Source: Perkinsus olseni | Taxonomy: Eukaryota > Perkinsozoa > Perkinsida > Perkinsidae | Assembly: GCA_013115135.1 (NCBI GenBank) | Contig: JABANP010000014.1 | Coordinates: forward strand, 124,001-188,000 | DNA length: 64,000 nucleotides | Direction of reading: 5' to 3' | Shown: piece after piece, positions 11,591 to 25,429 of the stretch | How the letters are laid out: each line of letters begins with the position of its first letter | Position numbering within the stretch: the first letter of the stretch is position 1 | The notes under the pieces: generated by a model | Seen by the model: the letters and a program-made list of their open reading frames with translations, nothing else | Database searches by the model: none | Told to the model about the DNA's origin: nothing | Translations under genes and position numbers: made by a program

Positions 11591-12276
11591 CTAGAGACCG
11601 CGCAGACCGGTATACCTTATCCCTCCGGCTTCCATAAACTTCTTCCTCCTCGGTACCACAGCTGCGTTGGCACTCGCGGCTTCCGGTTGGACGCCGGTAC
11701 TCTGCCGAAAGTCGGGATGAGCAAGAGCGTATCTCTCAGGCACTAACCTGCGCGTCATCTTCGATGACCATGCGGATTTCGGGAAGATGACCCTTCTCAA
11801 GATGCTCCTCGACGCGGTCCACAAAGCCTCTATTGCCACCTGTGGGTCGAATGAAAGCAATAACAACGTAGCGAGAAGCACACCTTCTGTGCCTTCTGCT
11901 GGACTCCACCACATCCACTCACCAGGATTCTCGAGAACAGGGTCAACCTAGAGACAACTGTTGGGCTCCATTACGAGCGGGAATAGCTCAGAGTACTGTG
12001 GCACAGTGTTCAATACCAGTCAAGTGGATTAGAGATGATAGTCGCTGACGGTGGCGCGTAAGACAACCTTGTCGTGCCACTCGACCGAATCATGGCACTA
12101 CGCTGTGGACTCGACTGCCGTAACAAACCAAGTCTCACGTTGGTCGGATCCGCCGTATAAGCGCGGACGCGTTCAGCTACGCCTCTCGTCACTGGGGACC
12201 CCAGAAGTTCAGAGTCGGAAAACTGGCGCCTGAGAATGCATCCAGCTGGCGCACTAGCAAACGCAAGTCGAGGCAA
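11591..12276 (-). CDS. Hypothetical protein, spliced
   Basis: Unrecognised gene upstream of the transporter on the same strand. The last two exons are convincing: FVDRVEEHLEKGHLPEI...EDDAQ, donor at about 11749, acceptor at about 11704, then STGVQPEAAS and a basic C terminus ending YTGLRGL, stop at 11591-11593; the join is in phase. Upstream exons are less certain; one begins near 12276 with PRLAFASAPAGCILRRQFSDSE, which resembles a mitochondrial presequence (inference), but no in-frame ATG is seen there. The 5' limit is therefore approximate. Confidence 0.4.
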
Positions 12277-12285
12277 ACGCTGTGT

Positions 12286-12778
12286 TCACCTCAGGACGCT
12301 GTTCGGATAGAAGAGCGGCCCCATATCGGGGACGTAACCCCATACACGGACGAGATGGTGCGTTCTCATAGCGGAGGCTATCGATGCTATCCTGCGTAGT
12401 TCAGTGTTCTGAACGTCTCCGGGAGAGGGCGAGGCACTCCCTGAGAGAAGTAAGGCTCCGAGCCCATGTCCACAGCCAACGGCAGAAGAAGTCAACCATG
12501 AAAAGAACATCGAGGACCACAATGAGGAGCGCCTTACGCTCTTGAGCACGAGGGACGCATCGACGCGGAGTTAGTAATGACCGTACGAGGTCACTCGGGC
12601 CCTCATGCTGCTGCGACATCCGTGAAGTTATCAACCAGACTGAGGAGAAGGCGACTAGCGTTCGAGGTGAAACCAGAAATAGCTGCATGACGAGGCAGCA
12701 GAGGCTGGTGTTTGCTGCCTGTCTTAATGCAAGCCGGACATGATTACGCAGAGGAAATAAAATACGAAAGAGAGACAT
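12286..12778 (-). CDS. Possible membrane-protein exons, unassigned
   Basis: The minus strand carries hydrophobic stretches (LCCLVMQLFLV near 12690 and LLIVVLDVLFMVDFFCRWLW near 12500) separated by a region with plausible splice sites. They look like transmembrane helices, perhaps of another channel-like gene, but I cannot assemble a full model, a start or a family match. Confidence 0.22.
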
Positions 12779-12909
12779 CTCAGCTATACACGACCGGAGT
12801 GGATCAGGTAGAATCTCCAGATAAATTCGGCCTTAATGGCTCACTATGTGGGTGCCGTGGGATTGGGAACTCGGAACGAAAAGCAGAGCCATGGTGATAT
12901 TGAGACCCA

Positions 12910-15432
12910 TCAATCATTGTCATCATGCTCATGATGGGTTTGGCCTCGTCGGTAGAAGTTACCAATGGTAGCAACAGTCTTCCGCTGGACATGGTTACTC
13001 GGCCGACTCGCCAACAGGTGGGCCGGTATGCTGTCGATCATATCCAGCTCAGCCTTAGTGAACTCTACTCTACCTGAAAGGACGACAGAAAAGTACAGGA
13101 GGTAGTTCACGAGTTGCCCGAGTAGACACGCGAAGGAGAGAATGAAAATTGACCTTTCTTGTGCGCCACGCGGCGCATCGTTATGTACAACCTGTCCACG
13201 CTGTCAGCCGCCGTCCTCAGCAAGTGCACCTACACCACTGGAGGCGCTCCTCGATCACAGAGGGCGACGCTACCTGTCTCTCGGCACTGGTTAGATGCAC
13301 ACGTTCGAACCGCGGCACCGCTGCTTGGAGTGCCACCGATATTGGTATGAGGTCCCGGCCCCGAGCATCCCCTTTCAACAGCTGGCACCTGCACAATGGC
13401 CCCTTCCGTAGGAACCCCACAGACCCTAACGACCTCTTCAGAAATTCATCTGCATCGATGCCGTCTTTCGTCCCCTGAGCCTCGTCCATGAGAGTGAACA
13501 GATCCACCATATCCTGGAGGAGGGTTCACCGTCTAGGACCCGGGCTTCCTAGTACTGTGCCAACGACGTCGATCTGCCTCAGCAGCCTCCGGACTTTCGG
13601 ATCCTTCAACGACGCCCGCATCTCCTCTCGCTCAATGGTCTGCCATTCTAGTCACAGGTTAGGTAGGACGGCGACACCCACCCCAGAGCCATCCTTATCG
13701 GCGGCGAGGAATATGGCCTTCAGCGCTTCCACCTGAGGTACCACGCATCACAGTTGGTGTCCTTCAGCCAGCTCCCCCCCAGCCTGATCCCCTTATCGGA
13801 GCACTAGTCGCAGCTCACAGGTGCTTCTGGTACAGATCTTCCCAAGAGAAGCTTTCATGAAGCGACTACGGCCATTCGGACTCACAATCTGGGCATTCTC
13901 CTTCTCTCTAATCTTGAGAGCATGTACCTCGTTGTCTCTGGCGCACACCTAGCACGTACAAAATGCATGACGCAACGCTCTCCCACTCGCTGGGCATCTC
14001 AGCTCAGGAAGGCCATCAAAGCGGATATGAGGCTAGGGGCACTGCGGCGAAATAGCAAATAATATGATGATGAGTCCGAAGACGATATATTCCATGCTTG
14101 ATGATCAGCCGGCGAAGCTCTATTCTCTCAGGGACCAGGATTCACTACCAAAACCAGCATTACTCAGCATGAGAGGTAGCGTAGATTCACAACGTGAATG
14201 AGCTTCTGAGTCATGCCAGTAATTCTACTTTCTTCACATGGGAGCGGCGCGTTCAGATTTAGCTTCACTGCGTTTTGAGCCCCCAACCGACAACCTGTTT
14301 TCAAATCCGTAGCCAAACCCACACGGAATCGAACTGAGTACTACATTCCCCGTTCAACACGATGATCCGCTTCTCACACCCAAACGTGGACTTTGATGGC
14401 AATCGGATTTTTAGTTGAGCGCGGTGAAACCTTCCCTAATACCCCAGACTAACCTGAGCACTCTCACACATAGCTCCCAGTAGTTGTTGCATGATCGTAA
14501 AAGAGGTGAGCATTATGAAGAGGATGAACATGAGAGCATATCCCAGGGCCTTCACACCGCTGCTCTGCATCACCAAGGGGCGTGCGACGTTACTGGACCA
14601 ATCGTCCAGAGTAACCACCTGACCTCAGAGTTTCATTCACTTGAGCTGTTTCATGTGATGACCTCTCACAACGGACTCACTTGGAAGAGTGTGAAGCTTG
14701 ACCTCCACACAGACCCCCAGTATGTGTAGCCGTCCCAACCCCATTCGTTGTAGTACTCGATACCCTCCCTCGGCACAAGGGCGGCGAACACGACTCCGAA
14801 AACATAAAGCAGCATGAGTAGCAAGCCGGCCACCCAAACAGTCGCTCGAGCTGACTCTTGCATGCCGTTAACGATGATCCACAGCTCTCGAAAGGCTGGT
14901 CCGATGGATACAACTTGCATGAGTCTGAGAACGCGCAGGGCCCTCAGCACCGCTAGGGTCTTCAACGACGCCGCGGAGACGAGTATATCGACCCATTGGA
15001 GGGTCACTAGGAGAAGGTCGAACTTGGACCAGCTATCTCTTATGTAACTTCGCCAGTCCTCTGCATACACCCTCAAGGCTATCTCGATGGTGAAGCAGGT
15101 GGCAAACATGGTCTCGAGTATGACCCATATCCGAGCACCAGGGTCATCACTGTCGGCGCCAAGACCAATGGTGATAGCATAAGCAGCGATTAGCAACCCT
15201 ACGGTGACCTTGAACCTCATGCTCTTCACGATACGTTTACGATTGCGCTTAGACACCTAAAAGCGCAGGAACCCATGACCCATGCATTGGCCGCTTATCG
15301 TCTTCATACCTTCTGCGCGATCGCATCCGAGGCTCGAGAATTGTCTGGTTCGTTGGCTTGTCTCGAAGATTCTTGTGTGGATGAACGCTCGGCCGAGCCA
15401 GCGGTTGATGGAGGAGTCCCACTACTCATCAT
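12910..15432 (-). CDS. Single-domain voltage-gated cation channel with EF-hands (CatSper/BacNav/EukCat-like)
   Basis: One six-helix ion-channel domain; such proteins assemble as tetramers. Seen: S1 from about 15200 (VTVGLLIAAYAITIGLG), S2-S3, S4 sensor VLRALRVLRLMQ with Arg every third residue, S5, then the pore exon FTLFQ joined across an intron to VVTLDDWSS, and a long S6 FILFIMLTSFTIMQQLLG. The filter TLDDW fits the T-x-D-x-W pattern of CatSper subunits and is close to bacterial Nav channels (family knowledge). After a roughly 500-bp intron come VCARDNEVHALK, an EF-hand loop ADKDGSG (about 13690), a second candidate DEAQGTKDGIDADEF (about 13450), and a C-terminal exon ending HHEHDDND. The start is set at Met 15432, before SSGTPPSTAGS; longer N-terminal reading has no ATG. 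Calcium gating or feedback is likely but inferred. Confidence 0.75.
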
Positions 15433-15750
15433 GAAAAGCGGAACATAGCATTGAGATTGCGTCCAACGAGCGCCCAGCACAAACTGGAGTTCTGCGACCT
15501 GAGCTCGTCGCCGCCGCCCAGCGATGAATAACGCCGGGATGTAGGACCCTTCAAGAGCATTGAATCGGCCAGTCGACCACGGGGACGTTCTATCGACTCG
15601 ACTCGACTGTTCATAACGTTCTCCTCCTGTCCTTCGGTATCTTGCGTTCTCGGCAGGACTTGCGCGGCGGCGTGCAAGTATTGAATACAACACTTGGCGC
15701 AATCGCGTTGTTGTTACCGACTGGCTTGGCGTCGAAGGTTATTATTAGTA

Positions 15751-16667
15751 ATGGGTAAGCCTAAAACAAGGGCTGACCATGCCGCTGCTCGAGAGAAGAG
15801 GGAAGAGAAACGCGCTAGGAAAGCGGAGGCTAGGCAGAAGAACGCCCAGGAGGTACCTCTAGGACTATTTTCCCGAGGATTGGGCTCCTTTTGCGAATGT
15901 TCATGTTTTTTGAACGAACTCATGCCCACCCGGACCGCCGGCGGATGAGCGTTGGATGTATGTCAGATTACTGATAGTATCAAGAGGCAGTATAGCGATG
16001 CGAGAGGTCTTATATCAGCATGACCGAGCAGGTGGAAAAGTAAGATACTATATTTAGAGTCCACAGTGACTAGAGACCTCACGGCGCAGTAACAACAAAA
16101 CGTTCCGTGTCTTCATACCCGTTGGTACTCTGTAGCGTTTCCGAAAGGGGTCTTCAGGTTGAGCGCCCGCATCATGTACGAGATGCGAGAGAGGAGGCTA
16201 GCGGAACTTTCCAAGAAGCACCTGGCCGAGTTTCAGGAGATCGATGATGAAACATCAACAACCGTGGGCTACGCTCCTTGACTGTCATCGCGAACGCAGC
16301 AGCAGCCCGTTCGGACTGCCATGGGAACTCTGTGATGGTCTCAGAGCCTATCATCGATCGGCGGCGTCAATCGCGTGCGATTCTTTCGACCCAGCGGCCG
16401 GATGTTTGTCATCAGCGACAGAAAAGAGATGCTCGATTCGGCCGAGACTGCGATTCGCGACTGTGAGGAGTTGATACCGAAGCTCAAGGGGATCCATCAG
16501 AGGTTCACTGAGAAACAGAATGAAGTCGGGATCTCGGCAGTGGCGAGACTGTGGATCGGTATTCTCCATAGGCGAAGCGCAACGTCCAAGACATACTCGA
16601 GATGGTTGAGAAACTCGGAGGCCGCGCTGTTCGAGAAGAGTGCTTCACTGGCAACTTGATGAATTAG
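15751..16667 (+). CDS. Small coiled-coil protein
   Basis: Spliced gene starting about 320 bp upstream of, and divergent from, the channel gene. The first exon is MGKPKTRADHAAAREKREEK followed by further Lys/Arg/Glu-rich helix, donor at about 15850. Later exons give MYEMRERRLAELSKKHLAEF (about 16173-16255), DSAETAIRDCEELIPKLKGI (about 16430-16500), and after a 49-bp intron AKRNVQDILEMVEKLGG, ending GNLMN with stop 16665-16667. All are amphipathic helices, so a coiled-coil structural or assembly protein is likely. No family is recognised. One or two small middle exons remain uncertain. Confidence 0.55.
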
Positions 16668-16904
16668 CGGAAGTCGGAAAGCGCATGTGCCCAGTTGCCG
16701 CTTGGTATCTCATTTCTACGGCTGTTGTGTTGTCTCACGTGACATCTTCAAAGCTATGAGATATGATTCACATACCCTATATGACTTCGTACCTCGTGGT
16801 GACATGGATAACTCTTGAAATGAATGGAACTATGAGATCGAGCGACAGGGTAATCGGTGAAGTATTCCCATGTCCTCGGGCGTATACTAATCAATTTAGC
16901 ATGA

Positions 16905-16976
16905 GGCCCTGTGGCGCAATGGTAGCGCATGTGACTCCAGATCAGAAGGTTGTCCGTTCGAATCGGGCCGGGGTCA
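16905..16976 (+). tRNA. trnW: tRNA-Trp (CCA anticodon)
   Basis: 72 nt folding as a cloverleaf: acceptor GGCCCTG pairs with CGGGGTC (two G-U type pairs), D arm GCGC...GCGC, anticodon loop CTCCAGA with anticodon CCA, T arm GTCCG TTCGAAT CGGGC, discriminator A. The anticodon stem has one G-G mismatch (second pair). No intron and no encoded CCA end. Internal promoter boxes fit TGGCGCAATGG (A box) and GTTCGAATC (B box). Confidence 0.92.
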
Positions 16977-17777
16977 TGTTATGTCATGTGAATGCATTGC
17001 GACAGCTTGTGAAAATCCCAGATGCCCTGTTGTACCGATGAGGACACGGGGGTATTCGGAAGAGTGACTGCCCGTACTAAAAGGCGGGCGGGCTTCGAGG
17101 CTCTTCCCTGGAGTTCTATCTTTCACGAAAACGCTTCGTGTATTATACACGGCGTACGAGTAGTGTTATTCAGTTAACTGATCCTGAGACTCAGGTTTGA
17201 GTTTTGTTCGATAAAAGTGATCCCCTGAGGAATCCTCAGCCACAAGGTGGGTTTACTGAACGCAAGATGCAAATTGCATCATGCAATGTGTTACAGAGCG
17301 GCTTTGCTCGGTTCCCGCGTGGGATAGATTAATGTTCATGTGTAAGGATGAAGCTATTCGTCCCTCCTCCAAACCATTGAATCTCGCAGATAGTGGTGTA
17401 CTGTACCTGTGGAAGCCTCTCATCGGATATGCATCTCGTACCAGCCCTGGCGGCAAAGGGTGGTTTAGCCAGATTTCGACCCGAACCAGTGAACCGAGAG
17501 CCTCGGCGTGTGAACGCTTGAACCGGAGCTTGCTGCATTCCCGCGGGTGCTATTCACCTACATATTGCTCTCACAGCGCTTAAGCGCCGTGACGGTCCCG
17601 AGAAGACTTTTGCGTTAGTAGTGAAGCGTTAGTAGTGAAACTTTTTTTCCAACGTAAAAAACTTGGAGACAAGAGTTACCTGGTAACTCACAGAGCGCAA
17701 GCTTCCCATAGCATGTTGAGACAGCGATTTTCACTAGGAATACATTATGCTTCGTGAATGGAAACAAGTGCGCTCCA
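16977..17777. other. Spacer between tRNA-Trp and the CDPK gene
   Basis: No supportable gene. It contains a small hairpin (GGAAGAG at about 17057 with CTCTTCC at about 17100, enclosing GCCCG/CGGGC) and a tandem direct repeat GCGTTAGTAGTGAA near 17610-17640. The ORF at 17281-17583 has no coding look. Confidence 0.5.
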
Positions 17778-20310
<2,533 letters not shown>

Positions 20311-20735
20311 GTGTCGTTGCTTCTTGATCTGGCTAGCAGCGGGATAACCTCGTTATTAACGACTAGCTCTGTGACGTAGCCGCCGTTACGTAGCCGCATG
20401 ACGTAGCCGTCGCAAGCTGGTAACACACTACCAACCTTTGCCAATAGGTTGTGCTTCGATCAGATAGTAGTCATCAATCCTCCCGGGATTGGTAGCTACA
20501 AAGTTTCCTCGTCCGAACTGCTCTTTCTTGAGGTTAACCGTTACGAAGGAGGCTGTGCTTCGGATGCCTTAATGGAACAGAGTGATTGTATTATACCGAG
20601 TGTCGGCAAGACCGCTTGGGTAGACCTCACTCGAGGATTTTCGGGTCCTTCCGTCATCCCGGGGAATAGAGTCCTCTCGTCTCTCCTTTTTCAACGTGGA
20701 TGCGCCGCAGCCCATCGCAGAAGAATGGCCAGGCT

Positions 20736-23511
20736 TCACAATGTGTATCGGCTCGTATCCGCAGACTTCAACTCAGAACAGGGAACATCGCAAGTACTCT
20801 CTATCGAACTGTCATGCCGTACGAAGTGGAGGAGAAGGCTCGCTGAGGTGCTGTGGATAGGAGAATAGACGACTGTGATGTGGCCTCTAGGAAGCGCGAG
20901 CCGGGGATTAGCAGATGTAGCATTCGAGCCATGATAACTACCTTGAATGGGCGGGAATACGTTCCAGAAGCGTAGGGTCTCATCGCCGGCACCAGTGACG
21001 ACAGTCTGTCCATCTGGTGATACCGATAGGTACAGCACCCGGTATGTATGGCCCGTGAGAGTCACGACCTAGACACACAGGCGAACAGAAAGCCGTGCAC
21101 GTCTAAAACGAACCACCAACGCCCATGGTATGCAAACATCTCACTTTTCGCATGCTAGGATATTTCCAGACCACGACCTGATTCAGCGAGTACCCGTGGG
21201 TTGACACCACTTCGTTCACACTCTTAGCCCAGCTCAAGTTGCAAACTTGGGAGCCTAGAAGTGATCAGAGATGGGCATGCTAGGAGAGACCGTTAGCTGC
21301 GGAACCTGTATCGACACAGTTCAGACAAGTGCCAGTATGGGTATCCCAGAAGCGGATGCAACGGTCCGCAGTGCCGCCACCGGTAGCTAGTGTATGATGC
21401 TGATGTGGCGACCAAGCTAGAGCCTGCAAGAAGATGAGCATCCTGCCGCAAAAGATCTGAGCATGTGAGCCAAGCAAGTATCAACTCACTTTCACTGCCG
21501 CCTGATGGTCGGCCAGTCTCAGTACTGGTGAGATCCTGCTTGAATGCCCCTGAGAGAACGAACGATACGGTGTCGCAGATTTCCTCGCGAAGACCTCACA
21601 TCCGTGACGTTTCCGGAAGGCATCATGGAGGCACTCCAAGTAAGAACCTTATTGTCATTTCCACCGCTGGCAAGCATTGCCCCGTTGTAGGACCAGCTCA
21701 AGCCACAAACCTGCCACACTCTGCTGCTAGTGACCTAGTGGGCGCGCGATGACGCTCGCGAGACTTGCCTCCTGACGGTGGCCAATCAGTTTGTCCACAT
21801 TGCGTTGGGGACTACGGGTGTCTCTTAGTAGAATGGAGTGGTCTCTCCCGCCAGTCGCAAGGCGAGAACCGCTCCATGCAAGGGCACCGACTCTTCCACT
21901 GTGTCCGAGCGCATCATGGATCTTCTCGCACTAGTGATGAGAAAATTGACGAACCCAAGAGTCGGTAGTGGGCTCCGTTCAGCCGGCTCACCCGGACAGG
22001 GTCCCAGATCTGCACATCTCCTTTTCCCGTGCCAATAGCCAAGCTGGATCCCTGAGAAATCCTCGAGGCCGGCGGGAAACTTCGTCGGGCGGATCGATAC
22101 GTCGAGACACGTTTAGGACACGGCACTCGGCGGCGCCCAACGGTGAGTGCAGAGCCCTTAGAGATCGTCGGTTAGCGTATGAGTTCGAAGGCTCACGAAT
22201 ATACATAAACACCCACCGTGGGGCTCGAACCCACGACCACAAGGTTAAGAGCCTTGCGCTCTACCGACTGAGCTAGACGGGCTACATCAGTCACTGCGGA
22301 GGGCTGTCTTTAATCGTGTGCCCAGTAGACCGCTCTTACATCCTGATTCCATGCTACACTTGCCACTAAGTCGTCTTCGGGAACCTCGCACAGCTGAGTT
22401 ACCGCCCCGGTCATGGGGCACCAAAGGTAAACCGTTTTCGCGAGTCCGACCGCGAGGACATTGCCTGCTCTGAGAAGACCTCCGATAGCCCGTCTCTGTC
22501 TAGGTTCTCCTTCACGGACCCGAACAAGTGTGTGGCCTCATGAATAACTCACCCCCAATCCACCAAGTTCAGGTAAAAGTCATCTTGCAAGTTTGGAGCG
22601 TCCAACACTTTCGCAGGAGACTAAGATGAAAATACTGAAATCATGAAGAACGGTCATGCGCAACTCACCCGGGAGATTTTGCGCAGGGGCTCAGCGTAAG
22701 TCAGGCTCTTCCTTGTGCTGTGCGGCACTGGATGGAGCTCCCTGGCTTCGTTGAGAAACTCCTCCTCGCTCTGAAGTATCGCTCGACGTTTCTTGAGGCA
22801 TAGTGGCAAGGCAGCTTCAACGGGTTATCATCGGCTCTTTGTCATCCAAGCCCATCGCCGACCCACCGAATCCTTCGAGCGATCTTTGCCTAGATTTCCA
22901 AAGAGGCGCGGTCTCCCTAGGGAAGTTCCATGACTCTGGGGTGATCCATCTTGACTAAAAGAGTCGACAGTGGCCAGCCCTTGCTTAACTTTGCTGAGTA
23001 CTTGTAGACTATGCTCCTCGCCGTGGGCGTCAGAGACGATGCATCCTCAGAGTTGCCCGGCATGTCCGGCGACAAGTCGAAATCCAGCAACTCGGAACAC
23101 AGGGCTTGCATGTAAGACTCGCGAGACGCTTCTGAAAGACTTTGGACTTCAACTCCTCCCGATTGGAGGGGCGAGCAGGCAACTGCGAGCGCACCATCTG
23201 ACCTCACCAGCTCGCATGTTCTGAGCATCTGCGGCCGAATGCCCAACAGACTAAAGCAGGCAGAAGAGACTAATGGCATCAGCACCCTAAACCCCACCTG
23301 TCTCGTGGAGTCCCTCCGCCAGAACGCGCCATTGCGCGATAGCTCTCCGAGAAAAGCGAAAGTGGACTGCAAAAGGGAAAGGGACACCGATACGATGGAA
23401 CAAAGACCCGCCTTTTGCAACACCTACTTGAAACTCTTGTGTGTTCGCAGATACTGGGGGGATCTGATGCGAGAACATAGACTGGCGGCCACGGCGGCGC
23501 GACGGTGTCAT
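20736..23511 (-). CDS. FZR1: CDH1/Fizzy-related WD40 activator of the APC/C
   Basis: Substrate-recruiting activator of the anaphase-promoting complex. Seen N to C: basic [16 protein letters not shown] (start ATG 23511), helical [23 protein letters not shown], the family signature [19 protein letters not shown] (about 22610-22550), [111 protein letters not shown], and the last repeat [20 protein letters not shown]. The linker [12 protein letters not shown] and the STHGYSLNQ blade separate it from generic WD40 proteins and favour CDH1 over CDC20. I did not find the C-box or the C-terminal Ile-Arg tail; the last exon boundary near 20940 is uncertain. Confidence 0.83.
22210..22282 (-). tRNA. trnK: tRNA-Lys (CTT anticodon), inside a CDH1 intron
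   Basis: Minus-strand cloverleaf: acceptor GCCCGTC, D arm GCTC...GAGC, anticodon loop CTCTTAA with anticodon CTT, variable GTGGT, T arm GTGGG TTCGAGC CCCAC, then GGTGGGT pairing back with several G-U pairs. No intron and no encoded CCA. It lies wholly within the 288-bp intron 22052-22339 of the CDH1 gene, same strand. Confidence 0.92.
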
Positions 23512-23879
23512 GGGAAGCAACGGAGTACAGGACGATTCGGGCTCAAATGATTCAGCCCCCAATCTGTTATGTGGTCGGAGCACATCTCAATGTCAGCCTT
23601 CCATTCTTTCGATCGCGAGATAGGCAGTCCGAAGTGTCATGCCAGGCATGATTCACTCTAGGGACCTGGACAGCTTCACCCCACCGCAGTGACTGCGGGC
23701 AGTCTGGTCTACCATCGATTATTGCTCAAGATGTTACTTTACACACGAAAGCTAGGACTTTCTGTCTACACATGCGTGCCTCGCCGCAGAGTCTCAGCAC
23801 AGAGCACGATAGCTCGGCGGGACATAGGGTACGCTGATTCACATGCAGGAGTGGCTTGGGGGAGTCATGAAAATCTGAG

Positions 23880-25370
23880 ATCAAGCAGGCTCCACACGAG
23901 CAAGCGCAGGTCCCGTACGGGGCCAAGGCCTCGCTGGCGACCCTGATGCTCGATCTTCAACCATTAGATACCTAGGAGAGCAAGACATGAAAAGGATAGC
24001 TAATTCGACTATGAGTACGCACTTGCCGTCTGCACCACTGGATAGCCCCAGTTCGGAACGGTAGAGGTCAGTGTCGGGGGCTACATGACTGAGCCCCCCG
24101 ACGTAGCTGAGGAACACATAGCACTGTTGAGTAGGGCAGAGGACCAGCCAGAGTCGTGTGCATGTCGGCTTACCGATGTGGAGCATCGGCTCGTCCGACC
24201 TCTTCAGGGTTCAGAATCGAGATCCGCCTGAGAGCCTCCTCAAGAACGCGAGATACCTCCACTGCTCGGTGAGCAACGTACTGCACGCAGCGCAATTAAT
24301 GCAAAGGCTTAATCTCAAGAGCAGCTAAAATACCTGGCTTTGGAGGTGTGTGCTTTGAGACGCACTATTGGCGGCCTTGACAGAAGCCAAGGTAACCAAA
24401 CCCTTGGTTCCTGACTCTGTAAGGTTGATGCCCATCCGCCGTGAGTGAACAGCTGCGGAAAGAAGGAGCAGTCAACACAACGCTCACAACACCAGAGAAA
24501 TCTGTGAATAGACGGTTTTCTACGTGGGCTGTAGGCGTGCGCACAAAGTGAGGTTAAGCTTCTTTCAGCTGGCCTTAGAGGCAGCTGAGGGTCGGCAGAA
24601 CCTTTAGGGACAGCATCGCCTGAAGCACATGCGATGAAGCCGGGCACGCTTCTTTCCCAACAGAATGGGCACGGTGATTCCCCAACAGGAGGGTCAAGGT
24701 TGTTCACGAACAGTGAAGAGCTAGCGCGTAATACGGCGGCAGTACAATAGAATCAATGTCAGCCGGCGACTAGACGGACCGTGGGGTTTCGATGAATCGT
24801 GATGGCCTTGAGCGAGTATGGGGAGATGATGTTCGGGTCGATGTAGGCTCAGGAGTGCCTTCATGTCAACTGATCCAGATTCAGGGTTCAGCACCATGTA
24901 CCTGTGAGCATCGCCTCAGTCCATGCTATGGTCGCTCCTTGGGCGGTTTTTCGTGACACCAACTTGACAGCTACTGGACTTACCCTTCTTCGTAGGAGTG
25001 CCTACCTGGCACATCTGACCAGGCTAGCCTCAGCATCTCCTCTGGAGTTTCTGTCAAGTGGTGATCGTGCAGGTATCTAGCTACCCACTCATGCGCAACT
25101 GCTCGGGGACGCACCTCATCCTGGCGGCATGGAACTCGGCCGGAGCGGCTTGGCTTAGTTGATTGAGCAACCGCAACGCGTGCTGAGCCGACTTCACCGC
25201 GGCGTGAGCCTCAAGCTGGAGGAAAGAAGATGGCCAAAAGTTCACGCGATGGCAGCCGAACCGACCTGGCTTTTGAATGCAGCATTGTTAGCAGCGTATG
25301 CGGCGACTTTGACCATGCCCGGCCCTTGCAGGCCGTACTTGGCATCATCGAAGAGAATCGTCTTCGTCAT
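23880..25370 (-). CDS. Hypothetical multi-exon protein
   Basis: Unrecognised gene. It starts at ATG 25370 with MTKTILFDDAKYGLQGPGMV, then VAAYAANNAAFKSQ before a donor at about 25267. Next exons: EAHAAVKSAQHALRLLNQ (about 25220-25140), VAHEWVARYLHDHHLTETPE (about 25100-25000), MVLNPESGSVDMKALLSL (about 24900-24830), VAHRAVEVSRVLEEALRR (about 24270-24180) and LSHVAPDTDLYRSELGLSSG (about 24100-24040). Mostly helical and acidic-basic, soluble in appearance. Splice junctions are partly unresolved, and the 3' end is approximate. Confidence 0.5.
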
Positions 25371-25429
25371 GAGTAGGGCAACCGCCGAACATGTCCTTTC
25401 TCATTGACAACAAGAAGAGCCCTCAAACA

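Noticed and set aside
15433..15702. Upstream extension of the channel N terminus to 15702
   Set aside because: The longer frame opens with TTG and has no ATG; composition is not protein-like. Met at 15432 is preferred.
17030..17110. Hammerhead-like CGATGAGGACAC string after tRNA-Trp
   Set aside because: The core has a mismatch, the GAAA partner is missing and the stems do not form; only a simple hairpin remains.
20449..20868. 139-codon plus-strand ORF between CDPK and CDH1
   Set aside because: Antisense to the ends of two well-supported minus genes and without recognisable protein features.
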